From NCBI GenBank assembly GCA_944472135.2, contig OX235270.1:73665168-73729167 (forward strand): a DNA stretch of 64,000 nt, given 5' to 3'. Positions 12,531 through 22,574 of this stretch are shown here, one piece after another. The first letter of the stretch is position 1; every line of letters starts with the position of its first letter. A program made the position numbers and the translations under genes. Source of the DNA: Trichobilharzia regenti (taxonomy: Eukaryota > Platyhelminthes > Trematoda > Strigeidida > Schistosomatidae). The notes below the pieces were generated by a model that ran no database searches, was not told where the DNA came from, and worked only from the letters and a program-made list of their open reading frames with translations.

Positions 12531-12697
12531 GCATTAGTATCTACTAACCAATCACTCCTACTAGACGTTTGCAGTGATATCGATGTGAATCAACTTTTTG
12601 GCTCCGGTGATCATAAAATTGGACAGAATGTTTTGTTATCTCTGATTCATCAGTTAAGCTGTGGTGATTTCACTACTCAGCTAGATTTAAAGATACG
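12531..12697 (+). CDS. EDC4: EDC4/Ge-1 exon (penultimate)
   Basis: A 167-nt exon, entered in phase 0 after TTTTTCTTCTAG and leaving two nucleotides of a codon at a GTGAGT donor. It encodes ALVSTNQSLLLDVCSDI, then DVNQLFG and QNVLLSLIHQLSCGDFTTQL. These match the EDC4 C-terminal domain: a helix pair with an LxLVxxVC-like block, then the conserved VLLSLIxQL helix. This domain mediates P-body localisation and self-association in animal homologues. Identification rests on recalled family pattern, not on a search. Confidence 0.88.
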
Positions 12698-14238
12698 GTG
12701 AGTTTCTTCTTCTACTGAAAGTAAATGTATTACTTTGTAATTAATTGAAACGGAGCATTGCATAATATCATACTTTTCTGAACTAACACTCATAAGCTGC
12801 TGTACTATGTAATTAGTTGTATCTGTTGTGCTAGAGTTGATGATATATTTGGTATTCTCAAATTTGTCCATTTCTTCATTGCGTCTATGAGACGTGTGGT
12901 CGTTGAAAGTGATATACATGAAGATGTTAGATATCTTTGAACATGTTAGCTGGTATAAATGGTCAATAATTATGAGTTCAGTCGTATATTAATATGGAAA
13001 TAGATACAGTGAATTGATGAAGTTATGAAACCGAATCGATTGAGATGGTTGAAACACTTGTCACTCATACGAAGTTGTCGTCTAACCCGATGAGCAATGG
13101 TAGCTGGTCAGACCAAGGCGTGACATCAGTCGATGATGAACAACCTTTTCCCTGGTTGCTTCCTAAATGCTTTCATCAAGTTTTCGATTATCCACAGTAC
13201 CTGCAACTGCTTCCAGCTTTACAGCCGTTTTGTCCTCACCACATAACAAATCTAGTTAATCTAAAGCCGTAATCTAGTTCAGAAAATGATACTCAGATGG
13301 ACTAGCAGAGAATAATCTTCATTGGATTAAAACGTTTGGAGAAGTAAGAACGATCGCGATTCGAGTCGGCGTCATTTTAAATCTCCGCGTACTCATCTTC
13401 CTAGGGAGAGTAAGTCCTATTCAAGAGTTTTTGTCTACCACTTCCAGATATTATGAATCGAATCTTATTGCTCAGGGATTTCGGTATGATCATCTTACTG
13501 TGAATAATGTAATGTATTATTAGATTTGCTTTTGCTTTTTCCTTACCTGATTTCCCGACCTCTTATCTATGATTACAACCTTTGAACATCTTGACCTATA
13601 TTGATAAAAACTGCAATCATTTTATGCTCTGCTGTCTTCTATATCGATATCTAATTTCAAGTACGTGTGTAATTGTAATGTGCTAAATGTGTTGCGTAAA
13701 AACATTGCGCATTTCAGATAAATTACACCTTATCGTTATACCGATAGTTACTTTCCGTTATTCAGAGACTTCGCGGGATGAGGCTGTTCCCTCAGTCCTG
13801 CCATATTTGCATGTAAGTTTACACACGTAATTGGTTAAATTTATAACAAACAACATTTGTGGAAGAAAAGCAGTATTTGGCACATTCATAAATTTTAACA
13901 GATTGCTTATCCGATTCGATTTGATTCAATGTGCACCTCTCACACTTTAGAAACTCTCTGGAAATTCTTTCAAGTTAGAAAAAACTCTTTGTAGATTGAA
14001 AAGGTGATGTGAGAGAGAACCATCTACATAAAACTCGAATTTACTGATAAATTATGTTCTCTGCGTAGTTTAATGGGATTCATCAGATTTATTATTTCCA
14101 AAAGTTTTATTCCTTTTATTCTATAGGATTTTTTGTCTTGCTCATTTAAATTAGTGCGATACAACCTGTTACTGCATAACCAACATTGCTATTGTACTTA
14201 ATAAGTCCCTGCTTTTTTTGTAATTCTAACATTTACAG
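12698..14238 (+). other. Last EDC4 intron
   Basis: A 1,541-nt intron with a GTGAGT donor and an ATTTACAG acceptor. Around 13020-13280 the plus strand shows NRLRWLKHLSLIRSCRLTR and then further residues resembling the C-terminal tail of the SR2-like polyprotein, so a short 3' scrap of such an element probably sits here. The rest has no recognised content. Confidence 0.6.
13010..13285 (+). pseudogene. SR2-like C-terminal scrap
   Basis: The translated segment resembles the RVRWLGHxLRM tail also seen in the copy at 16691-20356 (LKWLGHALRMSS near 19920-19958). It contains stops and is very short. An alternative is chance similarity of a basic, Trp-containing stretch. Confidence 0.35.
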
Positions 14239-14416
14239 GTATCTTCAGGAAGCTATCCTTTGTCTTGAACCGAATGATCCAACCACATCTGCTCATGGGC
14301 CGGCCATTCTAAATCTACTCACTGTTCGACTTGAAGCGTTGCTAAGTTCATCACATAACTGTCTGAAAGGCAATACAAAAACCACCGCTTCTTACGCTGT
14401 CGCCTTGTCAAACTGA
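14239..14416 (+). CDS. EDC4: EDC4/Ge-1 terminal exon with stop codon
   Basis: Follows a TTCTAACATTTACAG acceptor. Its first base completes the arginine codon split by the previous intron. It encodes YLQEAILCLEPNDPTT, then further helical residues, and ends in ASYAVALSN at TGA 14414-14416. The YLxEAIxxLxxxDPxT block is a hallmark of the EDC4 C-terminus. The three exons contribute about 251 residues. No AATAAA was seen in the next 370 nt, so the poly(A) site is either noncanonical or displaced by the RTE insertion at 14799. Confidence 0.88.
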
Positions 14417-14786
14417 ATCGTTCTGCCAAATGTATATTTCAGAATACGTCATCTGCGGACAAAGTAGAATAGATGAATATTAAGCTAAGGCACAGGATTT
14501 CTTCCACTTATGATTTAAACAATACATACTGCTCCTAAACATTTATTTGTTTGTATCCCAATTGGTTTTTGAAATTCATAATATCAAGAGTGCAAATTAA
14601 CAAATATTATTACCTTTTATCTGTGTTCTTCATTTTATTTCATCCGGTTACTATACATATATTTGATGCACACGTGTTTTATGAGATTTCCTATATGTCT
14701 GCTATTGAAAAGCCTTCGTACATATAAATTACTTTGTTCATGACTGACCTTTTTGAGATACTTAACACCTAAAATTCCCGTAAATT
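14417..14786 (+). other. EDC4 3' untranslated region and flank
   Basis: AT-rich sequence after the EDC4 stop codon, up to the target-site duplication of the RTE copy. No other feature seen. Confidence 0.45.
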
Positions 14787-14798
14787 ATAAATTTATGA

Positions 14799-16395
14799 AC
14801 GCGCCCAACATTACCAACAACGGAAGCAGAACTATCAGTGAACATCGACACTCCGACGAAATCAGAAATTCTGAATGCAATCAAGATGCTAAAAGCTGGA
14901 AAAGCAGCAGGATCAGATGCAATCCCAACAGAAGCATTGAAAATGGACCCAGAGACAACAGCGGACTTGATGACGCCATTGCTAGAGAAGGTGTGGAAAG
15001 AGGGCAAGGTACCTGAGGATTGGAAGAAAGGATACTTATTCAAACTACCAAAGAAAGGAGACTTAAGTCAATGCAAGAACTGGCGCAAAACTATGCTCTT
15101 GTCCATCCCAAGCAAAATACTAAGCCGCATCATCCCGGAGAGAATCAAACACTCCACTCTGGATGAAAAACTTCGACCGGAACAAGCTGGATTCAGGAGA
15201 AACAAGTCATGTATTGATCAAATCGCCACACTACGGATCATCATTGAACACAGCTTGGAATGGCAGTCACTTCTCTATCTCAACTTCATCGACTTTGAAA
15301 AGGCTTTCTACAGGGTCGATCGAGTGGTCATTTGGCAACTACTTCGCTACTACGGGGTCCCATCGACAATTCAACATCTCATCCAACAGTTGTACGACAA
15401 TGCTGCATGCCAAGTAATCCGCAACGGGAAACTTACGGAAGCCTTCGAAGTGAGGACGGAAGTGAGGCAAGGCTGTCTACTATCGCCAATGGTTTTCCTG
15501 TTTGCAGTAGATTGGATAATGAGACAGACAACAGGCATAAAATGGACTGACACAAAAGACTTGGAGGATCTGGACTTCGCCGATGATATATGTCTGATTT
15601 CCCACAAACTGGAAGATTTGCAACTGAAAAGCAACAAGTTGGCATCAAAGATAGGACTTCAGGTGAACATAGAAAAAACAGAGGTGATGAAGATTCCTAG
15701 CCAACATCAACAGCAACAACAGACAACAATTGGCCAGCATAAATGGGACGAACCTGAAAGAAACAACCTCCTTTATCTACCTACCTGAGAAGCATCCTTT
15801 TAGCTACAGGCGGAACTGACGAGGATATCAAAGCCAGAATCGGAAAAGCAAGACAAGCTTTCATTACTCTTAAGTCTGTGTGGAAGTCAACAACACTCAG
15901 AATCAAAAATGAGATCCGGATTTTCAACTCCAATGTGAAGTCAGTGCCACTTACTATACGGATCAGAGACTTGGCGAGTCATAAAGAGCATCTCAAACAT
16001 ACTACACACCTTCATTAACAGTTGTCTTCGCTCAATACCACTCAAGATCAGACGGCGGACCAGAAAGGTCAGAAACAGGGATCTCTAGGAGCGAACCAAC
16101 CAGGAACCGATTGTGAAACAAATGGGCAGGAAGAAATGGAGATGGATTGGCCATACGCTGAGGAAACCATTAGGTGACATCACTAGACAAGCCATCGCTC
16201 GAGTGAAACTCGAAAGGGAAGCGGCGAGTTGGTCGTCAGTGCAAGTGTGACTTGGAGGTGATCATGTGAAGAGGATATGAAAGCATGTGGGCAGACTTGG
16301 AGCGGGGTGAGAAAGTTGGCAGAAAACCGAACGCAGTGGAGACGCGCGGTTGAAGACCTATGTTCCTCTACGAATTAAAGGATATAAAAATAATA
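14799..16395 (+). mobile_element. RTE-like non-LTR retrotransposon, 5'-truncated copy
   Basis: Starts inside the RT N-terminal region and ends in a C-terminal tail plus an (AAT)n repeat at 16388-16400. It is flanked by an imperfect 12-bp target-site duplication (ATAAATTTATGA 14787-14798; ATAAATTTCTGA 16396-16407; 11 of 12 match). It aligns along its whole length with the copy at 41766-45274, from 43690 onward. It belongs to the subfamily whose C-terminus reads CSS(T/R)N followed by AAAGGATA. Confidence 0.85.
14838..15788 (+). pseudogene. RTE reverse transcriptase fragment
   Basis: A 316-residue frame covers most of the RT domain. It contains the fingers segment (EILNAIKMLKAGKAAG-DAI), FIDFEKAF (motif A, catalytic Asp), RQGCLLSP (motif B) and LDFADDICLI (motif C, catalytic Asp pair), so catalytic residues survive. 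Substitutions at conserved places (SDAIP for PDGIP, FYRVDR for FDSVDR) and a frameshift after the Gln-rich segment near 15735 show decay. The remaining C-terminal tail continues in other frames to about 16378. There is no endonuclease domain and hence no autonomy. Confidence 0.8.
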
Positions 16396-16499
16396 ATAAA
16401 TTTCTGATGCATACCGTTTTGTTTTTAACCATTTTTTTTTCTTACTCCTAGCATTTTAAGCGGAATAAAGAGCTTTAAATTTAAGTTCCGGTGGAGTTG

Positions 16500-16630
16500 C
16501 TAACCTTTAGCTCAACGTTCCGTTTTTGTCAGGCGTTTTGGTAGCCAGCTTGCGTCGACCAGGAATCAAAACCGAGACTGTCAAATGGCTAAAGAGCATT
16601 CCACCAACCAAGTTTTGGTTCATAATAATC
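16500..16630 (-). repeat. Degenerate tRNA-like SINE segment
   Basis: On the minus strand, TTGGTGGAATGCTCTTTAGCC followed by GGTTTTGATTCCTGG resembles an A-box and a degraded B-box of a tRNA-derived SINE. It lies just upstream of the SR2-like element. Confidence 0.35.
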
Positions 16631-17646
16631 TGCATGCACTTTTAAGTACTTAGTAATATATGCTTTAGTTCATTTCAAGCTCTTCAGTGATACCAGGCCG
16701 ACAACTGCTACCTTGGCGTGGTGACCGTGCTTGAATGCCGCATTGACCCAACAAGCTAAACTAACTGGGACTCGTGTTCCTGCAGGTCAGCAAGGTTATT
16801 TGGTTAGGGGGTAGACTAAAAGAAGTCACAATGGGCTCCAGAATCTAATTGAATCAAATGGCACTTGGCTGTACCTGTATTGGCTACCGGCAACCATGGG
16901 AACGTAGTTCCTGACGCTGCCTCTCTGCCTTGAAGATTGGACTGCAAGTAAAAAGTTCTGGGGTGGTCCTTTAAGACAACCACCTGCTTCGGACTGGGCA
17001 CCGGGAAGTATATCAGCCCTCAGACAATCAATGAAATGAAGCAACAAATTGTCAGTGAAACTTATTGCGCACTCTTAACAGTGCCCTCAAATAGTAATGA
17101 TGTTTCAAGTGACACATCTCTTCCCAACTATATTTTTATATCTATACATAGACTCCTGTGTTTTACATTTGCTACCCTTGGACTTCTTCACTTTCGTCAG
17201 CCTCCCACCTTTGTTTGAATTTCCAGTCTATCTGTACCGTTTCGAGATGTCAGTGAGTTGCTCTAAAAATGGTTGTCGCCGGTGCGACACCTAACACGGG
17301 TATCTTGAAGCCGCGTTCAAGCTGGCCACCTACAATATTCGGACACTGATACAAATCGGACAACAGACAGGGATGGTAAGAACATTGAAATGCCTCGTTA
17401 TCAATGTCTGCTCCATTTAGGAGATCCGCATTCAAGATCCCAGTGAAGTGCTTCGATTATCCTCTCCATCTCAGTTCGAACAGTATGTACCACCTGCACT
17501 TATCCGGGGACTTGTCGTGTTGGCACCCAGCGTAGCTGGTTTCGGTGTCACACTAAACTCTAGAGCCGAAGCTTAATTACCCGACTGGATCCCCATCAAC
17601 AGTTGTTTACGTGCTGTGAGGCTGGAAGGTTATACGGAAGTTAGGA

Positions 17647-18123
17647 GTGGTAGGCCAGATAGGCGGTGCCTATTTGTTGTCTCCGCCTATACATCGACGG
17701 ATTGATTGCAGCCCGGATGCAACTAAGAATGAGTTCTACCACCAACTGGGTGATCCCTTGAAACAGGCGGGTCGGAGGGATATCGTAGTGCTGGTTGGGG
17801 ACTTGAATGCACAGGTCGGGTGTCTAGGTGCAGAAGAGAATCGTCGAGGTGGTCAGTGGGGATTACCTAGTCGCAGGTCAGATAATGAGGACCGTCTTCT
17901 GCAGCTTTACGCAGATCACAACCAATTTCTAGCCAGCACCAACTTCCGGCACAGTCATCGCCGTAGCGTTACCTGGTGTCGTTTTTCTGCGAATCACACT
18001 TGGACTCAGATTGATCATATTGGTGTCAGTTTCCGATGGCAAGGATGCATACAAGACTGCCGCTCTGTCTGGAGCATATGCCTGGACTCGATCATGTTAT
18101 TGTGTGCCAGGTTCATCTTGTGA
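17647..18123 (+). pseudogene. SR2-like endonuclease domain fragment
   Basis: A 158-residue open stretch covering the C-terminal two thirds of an apurinic-like endonuclease: GDLNAQVG (catalytic Asp and Asn), an LLQLYADHNQFLASTNFRH block and the TWTQIDHIG block. The N-terminal block is in a different frame upstream. In intact elements this domain nicks the target site to prime reverse transcription. Confidence 0.75.
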
Positions 18124-18657
18124 TTTGGTGGGGTTCATAAACGGCGTCATCTAAATATTTGAAATACCAGAATGAGTTACAATCAATGCTTGCCAGCAAC
18201 CTCCCTCAAGTAGTATAGATGAACATTGGCTTCATCTGCAAGATGCCATGTGAAGGGCGAGTGTAGCTGCTTGTGGCTTGAAAGGGTACTCCGCTAAAAT
18301 CCACTGGGTTTCTGCGAGTTCCTTGCAACTCCTGGATGAATGCCAGTCCATTCCGGCTGGCATCGATTACAACAATAAGCGAAAGGCGTTTACGCGCAAG
18401 ATTAGACAGTGTTTACGTAAGGAGTGCGATGCCTAGTGGTCAGAACGTGCGTGTGAGGCAGAGTCAGCTGCTGCATCTGGCGATAGTCAGAAGCTGTTAC
18501 AACTCATCCGAGTCACTGACAGCAAGAAACAAGGTGTCAGCGAGACGGCCTGTGAGGCAGGAGGCACGCCAATTACCAGCCTGAAAAGAAACCTGGAACG
18601 CTGGGCAGAGCACTTCAAGAAATATTTTGGCTGGCCACCAGATCCAGTGCTCCTTAG

Positions 18658-19507
18658 TTGGTCAGTACCAACCCACCAATCGAGGCGGAGGTCCATAAGG
18701 AACTCCAAGCGTTAAAACGCCATAAGGCACCCGGCCCAGACAGTCTAACCCTGGCTCTTTTTAAAAATAGTGGCGAGACTCTCAAAATGGCTCTAACTGG
18801 GTTTTTCGGGAAAGTATGGGAGACTGACAGTGTACCATCAATGTGGAACGAAGCCTTTATCGTCCCTCATCGTCAACCTGACTAATGTGACAATCACAGA
18901 TGTGTTAGTTTGCTACCAGTTGCGTCTAAAATGTTGCCTGCTGTCTTGCTACGCAGGCTGTACAGAACACATGAGGGATTGATTTGCGAAGAGCAGGCTG
19001 GCTTTTGTTCAGGCCATGGGTGCATTGACCATGCGTTCACCCTTCGTCAGTTATCTGAACACTGACACAAGTATTGCAGGCCAACAATAGTTGTTTTTCA
19101 TTGATATTAGGGGAGCCTTCAGCTCATTGGACAAAATCGCTCTCTTGGACTGTCTTTTTGAGAGAAGTGTGCCTGAAAGTCTTAAATGGAAAGAGGTAGA
19201 ATGACAGCATACAACCAACTATCATCACTGTTCCCGACCAACAGTGGGGTTAGACAGGGTTTCCCAATCTCTCCATTTCTCTTTTGACTTTGCCATTGAT
19301 GACATTCTGGAGTCAGCTCTGAAGGAAGTGTGTGAAGATGGTGTAGATCTGCCCCCTGGGGAGAGACTTGTCGACCTCGAGTATGCAGACGATGTCGTCT
19401 TACTGTGCGATAGCATGCAGAGTGCCCAAATCGCACTTAATCAGTTGGCGATCAGAGTCTGTAAGTATGGTATGTGTTTTTCGCCGTCTAAGTGCAGAGC
19501 ACTGTAG
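18658..19507 (+). pseudogene. SR2-like reverse transcriptase, broken
   Basis: Two frames at 18658-18885 and 19244-19507 hold the RT fingers (EVHKELQALKRHKAPGPDSL) and the palm with YADDVVLL. Between them motif A is recognisable out of frame (IDIRGAFSSLDK-like, near 19100). Gaps and stops prevent translation as one protein. Confidence 0.7.
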
Positions 19508-20364
19508 CAAGGTTGGCAGGAGCCTGTACCTGCACTCACTCTTGCAAGTGAACCGCTTGAAATTGTTGATAAGTTTGTGTATCAGTGTGGCTATACGAGT
19601 GCTGCGGAGGGTTGACGGATGAGATTTCCGATCGAATCATGAAAGCTAGGGTGGCATACGTTAACTTGAGCCACCTCTGGCGCCGTCGCGACGTTATTCT
19701 GACTGTCAGACGTCAGGTATTCATACTTCGATGCAGGCTGTCTTGCTCTACGCCTGTGAAATCTGGCCTCTCCGAGCTGCGTATGTGCAGCGGCTCTGCG
19801 TTTCCGATCATTGCTGTCTCCGCAGCATTGTTTGGGTTCGACAGTATCACTATGTGAGTAACCCTGAGGTCCGGCAGTGTATGTTTGGACACAGTGGAGA
19901 TCACCAATCAAGCCACTGGCTTAAGTGGCTTGGACATGCGCTACGAATGTCATCCTAGAGGTCTTCCGTACAGGTCTCTGTTCGCTTGTCCTGAGACTGA
20001 ATGAAAAAGGCGAAGAGGTGGTCAGCCCCATGGGATGAGGAATATTTGTGTTAGGTTAGCATCACGACTCCCTGGTTGTAGTTGGAGGGATAGCTCGAAA
20101 CGTTACCGGATATGGCCAAAAACCGTAATAAATTGCGAAAGTGGTGCAGTTTCCTTGTTTCTTCCCTTCCTGACGATAGTTGACGAATGTTGTTTGAACT
20201 TGTTAAGTATGACTGGTTTTCTTCCAGATGAAGTTCTTTGTCCGTCCTTCACCCATATTTTAACTTCTAATCTATGTTGTTTTATTATTATTTTTATGTG
20301 GCGCATCTTCTTGGTGTAATATTTTATCATGTTTTTTGTGTTTAAATAAATAAAATTTCAGTGA

Positions 20365-22110
20365 CTATCTGGACCATACTCAGATATCTGCTTCTCCTAG
20401 TGATATTTCTACGCGGAAAGTGCGCATAGTGTAAATTGCATTTCAAGGTGACACTTGGTCTTTTTCTGAAAAAAAGTGTATTATTGAAGATAATTTAAGT
20501 CAGGAAGTTATGTGAAATTACTTTCGTGTGCTGTATTCGTTGCAACATATATCGGAGAGTTTTCACCCACTCTTTGCAAATATAACAAGTCGAAAATAGA
20601 ATTTCCATATGGTTATAAAACTGTCGTTACAAAACCACTGGAGTGTTTTAACTTTAGGCTTCTAATGAGATCAGTAGTGTTCCTCCACCTTATTGAAAAG
20701 GAAGTTTGCACTATATTTCTAAGTTCATATCATCTGAGTACCTAAATAGACAGTAACACTAATTAATACAGGAAATTAAGCATTACAAGTAACACAGCCG
20801 CTACCTTATACATTGACAGATCACACTTAGTGAAGAAATGTGCAAAAATCAGAAGTGGTTATGTGCAGCTGTATTTGAAAGACGAATATTAAACGGTTAT
20901 CTGGGCGCGTTTATGCTTGATAAAAGGCAATTCCTGATGAACAATGAACGTCATATTTTGTCTCCACTTGTGGTGCTTATAAGGGTCTTCTAATGGTAAG
21001 TTTTTGTGCAGTGTCTCTCTAGAATCTTGAAATGGCTGAAGGATGAGCCTAGCTCTTCGACTTCCAGAAGCTTTTTATTCTCCACTTATGCAGAAATGCG
21101 CGGATTTAGTGCGTAATAGACTCTTATATGGAGAACAGCAGATTAGCTCCCAGTGACTGGGGTAAATAAATCTCTAGCCACCACGAACAAATGACGATCT
21201 ACAACTTACTACAGGGACTTGAAAGTTTCATTTTTTCTTGTGATTTTCTGAATACATAAGTGAACACTAGGCTAACATCTTATTGCATTTCAGAATCAAA
21301 TGGTTCATTCATTAAGCTTATAAGGCAATCTGTAGCTACTTGATGTTATATTTTGCTTCGTACAATTAATTATGTGAACCATATTCTATTATCAATAACC
21401 ACTAAATCTTCCAATCCCAAAACCATGCAGTCCATTTGAACTCTGGGATTATGTTGTAAATATTCCTCGGCGAAACTAGTAAAGTATGCAGCACTGCTTC
21501 GATTCTGTTTCAGTGCATCTTTGTAGGACGTACTTTTCTAACTAACTTCACCCAAATTGGTATCTTTCAGTGTTTAATCTATATATAGTTAATCTTTCTA
21601 AAAATTAGGCATAAGCAGATGAAAGTTGTACGATTAAATTCTTCATGATGTTAGTCCTGAAGCATGGCAATGAGAAATCTATGATCAGATATCAGAGCTC
21701 GGAGAACGTCGCTCACTTCCCATTATCATCCTGAACTAAAAATCTCTAACATGATTTAAAAGAAATAACTCCGAAAATGTTCGTATTTCTATGCTAAGTT
21801 AGTTTGGTTGATAAGGTGGTAGAATCTCATGGAAATAGCGGGTGTTATGCATATTATTCATCATATTACATCGAATAAGAGAACACTTCAGATTAACTCA
21901 AAACTATTGAAATATAATTGGTCAAAATGGTGCTAGTGTTTACACTTCATTCATGTCCGCGATCTAATGTAAAATGGTAACTGTAGTATTTAAATCCTTA
22001 AAAATAATGCTGACGCATACTTTACAACAGAAAAACTATTACTGCAGAGCAACTTAATGCCGAATATGACCTTACGTTCTTGTTTCATCTCTTGCTTTTT
22101 ATTTCTACAG
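20365..22110. other. No gene recognised
   Basis: AT-rich, apparently single-copy sequence. Only short frames were found, and no exon could be joined in phase to the terminal exon at 22111. Confidence 0.3.
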
Positions 22111-22264
22111 ATTGTTCTCCGTCCAGTTTCTAAACATAATCTTGTGTGATCCACTAATGTACGAAGCTCTTTCTGCAGTAGGCTGCACTGGCCTTTTTTC
22201 GTTTGCTATGGAAATGCCACTTACACGCAGTATACGAGTCTGCGATAATTTCCGACCTTCGTAG
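22111..22264 (+). CDS. Putative terminal exon of an unidentified gene
   Basis: A strong pyrimidine-rich acceptor (TTTTTATTTCTACAG) precedes an open stretch entered in phase 1 that ends at TAG 22262-22264. It encodes 50 residues: LFSVQFLNIILCDPLMY, then ALSAVGCTGLFSFAMEM, then a short charged tail. Composition (hydrophobic runs with Gly and Phe) suggests the end of a membrane protein such as a transporter, but no family is recognised. A canonical AATAAA lies about 300 nt downstream. Preceding exons were not located, so this remains a prediction. Confidence 0.4.
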
Positions 22265-22568
22265 AACTTTATTCTTTAAAGAAGCGAATTATCGTCACAA
22301 CACAATCACCCAACATGTAATAAAGCATAGCTCTTTATCAAAATACCTACTTTCCGTCGTACAATTCTGTAACCAACTGGTTAGCACAGATCAAATATCT
22401 TCGTTAGCTGCAAAGTTATGACTGACGTATGAGCCAACACAATAGCCTGATTGAACAATCTTAGACTGATTTGTCTTGGAGGACCTCCAAGGTCTATTCA
22501 TTGATTACCAATTTATGGTTTGAATTCCTGCGGGTGTGTAAACGATGTATATACTTTGTGTTGTGACG

Positions 22569-22574
22569 AATAAA
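22569..22574 (+). promoter_or_regulatory. Candidate poly(A) signal
   Basis: AATAAA, 305 nt after the stop codon of the putative terminal exon at 22111-22264. Confidence 0.35.

Larger units (their letters stand above)
16691..20356 (+). mobile_element. SR2-like (RTE clade) non-LTR retrotransposon, near full length
   Basis: A 3.67-kb unit between 8-bp direct repeats TTCAGTGA (16683-16690 and 20357-20364), ending in a TAAATAAATAAAAT tail. Blocks run in the expected order: leader (16691-17300); endonuclease start (LATYNIRTLIQIGQQTGM) near 17312; DIVVLVGDLNAQVG at about 17780-17820; endonuclease end (TQIDHIGV) near 18005; RT fingers (KRHKAPGPDSLTLALF) at 18715-18765; motif C (LEYADDVVLLCDS) at 19376-19415; and the C-terminal tail to 20110. 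Many stops and frameshifts make it inactive. SR2 is the RTE-type family described from Schistosoma mansoni; assignment to it is by resemblance. Confidence 0.8.
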
